DNA of 9,358 bases from positions 1 through 9,358 of the forward strand of contig CAMDRK010000083.1 of assembly GCA_945906715.1 (NCBI GenBank), given 5' to 3'. The translations under genes were made by a program, and so were the position numbers. Of this stretch, positions 6,317 to 9,358 are shown piece after piece. Under the pieces are notes generated by a model, which was not told the origin of the DNA, ran no database searches, and saw only the letters and a list, made by a program, of their open reading frames with translations. The DNA is from Nitrospira lenta. Its GTDB lineage: Bacteria; Nitrospirota; Nitrospiria; Nitrospirales; Nitrospiraceae. The stretch's first letter is position 1; each line of letters opens with the position of its first letter.

Positions 6317-7450
6317 TCATAACCAGTGATCGAGGTGGGTCACACAATCGGCGAATGGCAACACCTCAACACCGCGGTCATGCCACCGGCGGTTGCCCAG
6401 GTACAATAGGTAAGCCTTGGCCTGCGGGAAATCGGTGCGGAAACTCAGCAACCCGCGCAGATCATCGGGACGGATGTTCTGCGCCATTTTTACCTCGAAC
6501 GCGCGCAAACCGCGTTCGCCATACAGCACGAAATCCACCTCCTCGCCTATGGCCGTGCGCCAGTAGTGCAGGCGATAACCCAGGCCTCCGTAGTCATTGA
6601 GCGCCCGCACCTGTTGCAAAAACAGCGTCTCCAGCGCCGCGCCGTGAATCTGCTCAGTGGCATCCAGCGGACCACGAGGCCGGATGGATTGAAACACTCC
6701 GGCATCGAAATAGTAGAATTTCGGATGTGCGATCAGACGACGCTTGGCGTGCTTGGTGAAAACGGGTAACCGCACGGCAATTAGGAGGTCTTCGAGGATG
6801 CTGAAATAATCTTCGACGACTTTGGCCGAAACCGCGCACTCGCGGGCGACAGCCGACATATTCAAGACACTGCCCTGCGAAAAGCTGGCCGCTTCAAGGA
6901 ACCGGCCGAACGCGCCGATGTTTCGGGCAAATCCCTCCTGTTGCACCTCCTCGCGGAGGTAGGTCGCCGCATAGCTGTTCAAGTAATCCTGCGGCTTCTC
7001 GCTGGTGCAGGCCAGCGGCAGGCAACCCCATCGCAGCGCGCGTTTCAGGTCAAAGTCCGAACCCAACTCCGACGCCATGAGTGGATGCAGATGGCGCGTC
7101 AGGGCTCGGCCCGCCAACAAGTTAACACCCCGCTGGCGCAGCTTGCGCGCACTCGAACCGGTCAGCACAAACCGCAGCCGCCGCAACTCGATGAGCCGAT
7201 GCACCTCGTTGAGCAACTCCGGCACACGCTGGATTTCGTCCACCACAATCCAGCCCTTGTACCCCTGCGGGATCTGATCGCCGAGCCGCTGTGGCGCAGC
7301 CAGCAATTGCGTGTACGTCTGGTAGTCGAGCAGATCGAAAAATAGCGCGTCGGGAAACTGTTCATGCGCCCAAGCGGTCTTGCCCACCCCGCGCGGCCCA
7401 AACAGGAAAAAGCTTTGCTTAAGAGGCGGTTGAAGCAATCGTGGATACAC
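6317..7450 (-). CDS. AAA+ ATPase with DUF4143 / nuclease-like C-terminal domain
   Basis: This 377-residue protein belongs to the common stand-alone ATPase family that pairs an AAA domain with DUF4143. Visible marks are Walker A GPRGVGKT (18-25), Walker B WIVVDE (67-72) and a sensor-1-like VLTGSSAR (95-102). A winged-helix-like stretch follows (about 197-240). Near the C-terminus EEVDFVLYG (303-311) and FEVK (318-321) fit the D...ExK core of a PD-(D/E)XK fold. Function in this family is unknown; some members sit near toxin-antitoxin or mobile loci. The start is GTG at 7450: an in-frame TAA lies just upstream and no Shine-Dalgarno is visible. A -35 TTGACA about 30 nt away would place transcription near the GTG, so the mRNA may be leaderless. 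It stands apart from its neighbours by about 240 and 360 bp, and such genes are often horizontally spread. Confidence 0.92.
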   Translation of the reverse strand: MYPRLLQPPLKQSFFLFGPRGVGKTAWAHEQFPDALFFDLLDYQTYTQLLAAPQRLGDQIPQGYKGWIVVDEIQRVPELLNEVHRLIELRRLRFVLTGSSARKLRQRGVNLLAGRALTRHLHPLMASELGSDFDLKRALRWGCLPLACTSEKPQDYLNSYAATYLREEVQQEGFARNIGAFGRFLEAASFSQGSVLNMSAVARECAVSAKVVEDYFSILEDLLIAVRLPVFTKHAKRRLIAHPKFYYFDAGVFQSIRPRGPLDATEQIHGAALETLFLQQVRALNDYGGLGYRLHYWRTAIGEEVDFVLYGERGLRAFEVKMAQNIRPDDLRGLLSFRTDFPQAKAYLLYLGNRRWHDRGVEVLPFADCVTHLDHWL

Positions 7451-7456
7451 GAGTTG

Positions 7457-7487
7457 TTTTTAACATGTATTTACGACTTGTCAAGTC
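7457..7487 (-). promoter_or_regulatory. Possible promoter and palindrome of the ATPase gene
   Basis: On the minus strand a consensus -35 TTGACA (7479-7484) is followed after 16 nt by TAAAAA (7457-7462). The -35 sits inside the near-perfect palindrome GACTTG-N-CAAGTC (7475-7487), which could be an operator for autoregulation. The predicted start of transcription falls at or next to the GTG start codon. Confidence 0.45.
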
Positions 7488-7652
7488 TTATTTGCAAGTT
7501 GCTATAAATCCCTGAACATTGCAGAACAAGCCCCTGTTCAAACTCACTGTACCCTCATGCGTGGCGGCGATGAGGTTCCGTGTGCGTGTGGTTTGTATGG
7601 CTGTGTTTTTTCGATGACGGATTGCGCTGATTCAACTCGTATGTGCAGGCGC

Positions 7653-7686
7653 GGTCAGATGCGAGTCCATAGCTCCGGGGCTGACC
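7653..7686. repeat. Short inverted repeat GGTCAG/CTGACC
   Basis: Six-bp perfect arms (7653-7658 and 7681-7686) separated by 22 nt, directly downstream of the permease stop codon. No T-run adjoins it. It may help end the permease transcript or mark a boundary of the ATPase insertion; I cannot decide from the sequence. Confidence 0.3.
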
Positions 7687-7692
7687 CTCGTT

Positions 7693-8766
7693 TCACGGTT
7701 CACGGTTTTTGGAAATTGCCCCCTCCTGGTTGATCCATGCCGTGAACAGCGTGTAGGCCACTGCGAGTATCACCGGACCGACAAAGAGCCCGATGATGCC
7801 GAAGGCGACCAATCCCCCCAACACACCGGCAATGATTAGCAGCAGCGGGAGGTCCGCCCCTTGCTTAATCAGAATGGGTCGTAGAATATTATCCACAGGG
7901 GCGATGATCAGGGTCCACACGAGCAGCACGGTCCCCCACGTGGTGTCGCCGGTCCAGTAGAGCCAGCCCACTGCACACAACATGATTGGGATCACCCCGA
8001 TCTGCACGATCGCTGAAATGAACATCACCGCGGTCAACATCACGGCGAACGGCACCCCGGCGACCGCCAGGCCGATCCCGCCGAGCACGGCATGCACAAA
8101 TGCCGTCAACACCACTCCCAGCGCCACCCCGTAGATCGCCTGTCCAGCCAGACGGATGGCCTGTTCGCCCTGTTCTCCTGCCAGTCGAGCGCCGAACCGC
8201 AGCGCTATCCCAGCGGCAGACTCTCCCGTGGCATACAGCACGGCCGAGATGAGCAGGGTCAAGACGATTTGGGCAAGCAACATCCCGAGACCGCCGACCT
8301 GTTCGGCTACCCATCGCACAACGCCCGCCAGGTATGGCGACAGGCGCGTCGCCAGTTCCTCACGACTCAGGTTGGCGATTTGCTGCCATTGCGACGTCGC
8401 TTTCGCACCGACCAAAGGAATCATTCCCAGCCAGTCTGGAGGGGGTGGCAGCTTGAGCGCGGAGAGCGAGGTCGTCCAAGCACTAATCTCCTTGAAATTC
8501 TCCAGGAAGGCGCCGATGGCAAAGGAGAAAGGCAGCAGGAAGATCGTCATCAAAAGCAGCGTCATCACCGTTACGGCGAGCCACCGTTTACCCAGCAGCC
8601 AGCGTTGGAGCATCAGGAGCAGGGGCCAGGTGGCGACCACGATCATGGTCGCCCACACGACTGCGGTGAGAAACGGCAGGAGGATCCAGACCGAGGCCGC
8701 GATCAACGCGAACAGGAACACGACCGCGAGTGTGTCGCGGGTCAGATCAAATTGCCGTTCTGCCAT
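7693..8766 (-). CDS. ydiK: AI-2E family transporter, YdiK-like
   Basis: A 357-residue polytopic membrane protein that I recognise as close to E. coli YdiK, in length and in several blocks. These are TWPLLLMLQRW near residues 46-56, LGGIGLAVAGVPFA (228-241), the signature YWTGDTTWGTVLLVW (270-284), and DNILRPILIKQGADLPL (292-308), followed by GLFVGPVILAV. About eight hydrophobic segments are visible, with a soluble stretch at about 90-150 between the third and fourth, as usual for the AI-2E (TqsA/PerM) family. Members export small molecules or ions; the YdiK substrate is not established, so autoinducer export should not be assumed. The start has AGGGGGT 5 nt upstream. The last residues (KNREP) and the TGA fall in a short heptamer-like repeat, and a large heptamer array lies upstream. 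Confidence 0.93.
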   Translation of the reverse strand: MAERQFDLTRDTLAVVFLFALIAASVWILLPFLTAVVWATMIVVATWPLLLMLQRWLLGKRWLAVTVMTLLLMTIFLLPFSFAIGAFLENFKEISAWTTSLSALKLPPPPDWLGMIPLVGAKATSQWQQIANLSREELATRLSPYLAGVVRWVAEQVGGLGMLLAQIVLTLLISAVLYATGESAAGIALRFGARLAGEQGEQAIRLAGQAIYGVALGVVLTAFVHAVLGGIGLAVAGVPFAVMLTAVMFISAIVQIGVIPIMLCAVGWLYWTGDTTWGTVLLVWTLIIAPVDNILRPILIKQGADLPLLLIIAGVLGGLVAFGIIGLFVGPVILAVAYTLFTAWINQEGAISKNREP

Positions 8767-8814
8767 AGAGACCCCCTCTGCACCCGTTCACTGCCCTGCC
8801 GACGATGTACGACA

Positions 8815-9017
<203 letters not shown>

Positions 9018-9042
9018 ATAAGACAGATGTGGGATGCGACTT

Positions 9043-9357
9043 TCATTCAGTTTCCTCCAGCACCGTATATTGCGCTCTTTCTTCACGCACGGATTGGTGT
9101 TGCGAATCGACGCTCTGGATAAAATGATTCAGTGTGCCGCCCAACCGGTCCAGTTGATCATGGAGTTGCTTAAACAACGATTCATCTTTCAGTGAACCAG
9201 TTTCCTGCAATGTTTCCAGATGGTCGATCGTTTCATCGCAGGAAGCATGGGCATACGTTAGAAACCTGATGAAGTCCTGCTTATAACGACGGCGACCATA
9301 GCCCTCGACGATGTTTGACCTGATTGACTTGGAGGACCGGCGAATTTGAGAGCCTTC
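9043..9357 (-). CDS. Four-helix-bundle protein (23S rRNA intervening-sequence type), partial
   Basis: An open frame enters from the right edge and ends at TGA (9043-9045), giving the C-terminal 104 residues; the start lies outside the window. The visible N-terminal part reads EGSQIRRSSKSIRSNIVEGY followed by GRRR and YKQDFIRFLTYAHASCDE. This is the hallmark of the S23/four-helix-bundle family: a GSQIRRSS-type helix, then the SNIVEGYGR turn. Full-length members are about 115-125 residues, so roughly 15-25 residues are missing. The family was first found encoded in intervening sequences of 23S rRNA genes but is mostly free-standing; it is related in fold to the Avd accessory protein of diversity-generating retroelements. 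Biochemical function is unknown. No rRNA or retroelement is visible here. The heptamer array begins about 25 bp past the stop. Confidence 0.88.
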   Translation of the reverse strand, partial: EGSQIRRSSKSIRSNIVEGYGRRRYKQDFIRFLTYAHASCDETIDHLETLQETGSLKDESLFKQLHDQLDRLGGTLNHFIQSVDSQHQSVREERAQYTVLEETE

Positions 9358-9358
9358 C

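Noticed and set aside
7693..8766. Autoinducer-2 exporter as a firm function
   Set aside because: The family name is historical. The closest match by eye is YdiK, whose substrate is not established.

Overview
The window is a moderately GC-rich bacterial chromosomal segment. All eight intact genes, and a ninth cut by the right edge, lie on the minus strand. Envelope proteins dominate: three lipoproteins, a lipid-anchored metalloprotease, two other exported proteins, a potassium-channel-like protein and a permease. The intergenic gaps are full of structured, repetitive DNA. This mixture of small lipoproteins, TTTGG-rich hairpin repeats and 7-bp palindromic arrays reminds me of Nitrospira (Nitrospirota). 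That assignment is recalled pattern plus inference; no rRNA or core marker gene is present to prove it.

Layout, left to right in plus coordinates; transcription runs right to left. (1) 14-118: a bidirectional-looking terminator and a 67-nt perfect RNA hairpin at the 3' end of the first gene group. (2) 129-1888: three exported proteins, a SYLF/Ysc84 protein, a small helical periplasmic protein and a DUF4136 lipoprotein, spaced about 70-80 bp apart. They sit behind a possible promoter with an operator-like palindrome. (3) 1904-2291: no gene, but a REP-like palindrome and a 7-bp array that runs into the stop codon of the next gene. (4) 2292-5958: a tight four-gene envelope cluster, transcribed as YgdI-like small lipoprotein, K+ channel-like protein, unknown lipoprotein, then M48 metalloprotease lipoprotein. 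(5) 5959-6316: no convincing gene; a second TTTGG-type inverted repeat and a smaller hairpin. (6) 6317-7450: a lone AAA+ ATPase with a DUF4143/nuclease-like C-terminus, a GTG start, no Shine-Dalgarno and a nearby consensus -35, possibly leaderless. (7) 7693-8766: a YdiK-like AI-2E family permease. (8) 8815-9017: a 29-unit heptamer array that reverses polarity at its centre. (9) 9043-9357: the C-terminal 104 residues of a four-helix-bundle (23S rRNA intervening-sequence type) protein.

Functionally, groups 2 and 4 look like housekeeping of the outer envelope and periplasm: protein quality control, lipid-binding or stress-type proteins, and ion flux. I see no defence island, CRISPR, tRNA, rRNA or insertion sequence. 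The most unusual content is the non-coding repeat architecture: two heptamer palindromes with strict 7-nt phasing, and two related long hairpins.
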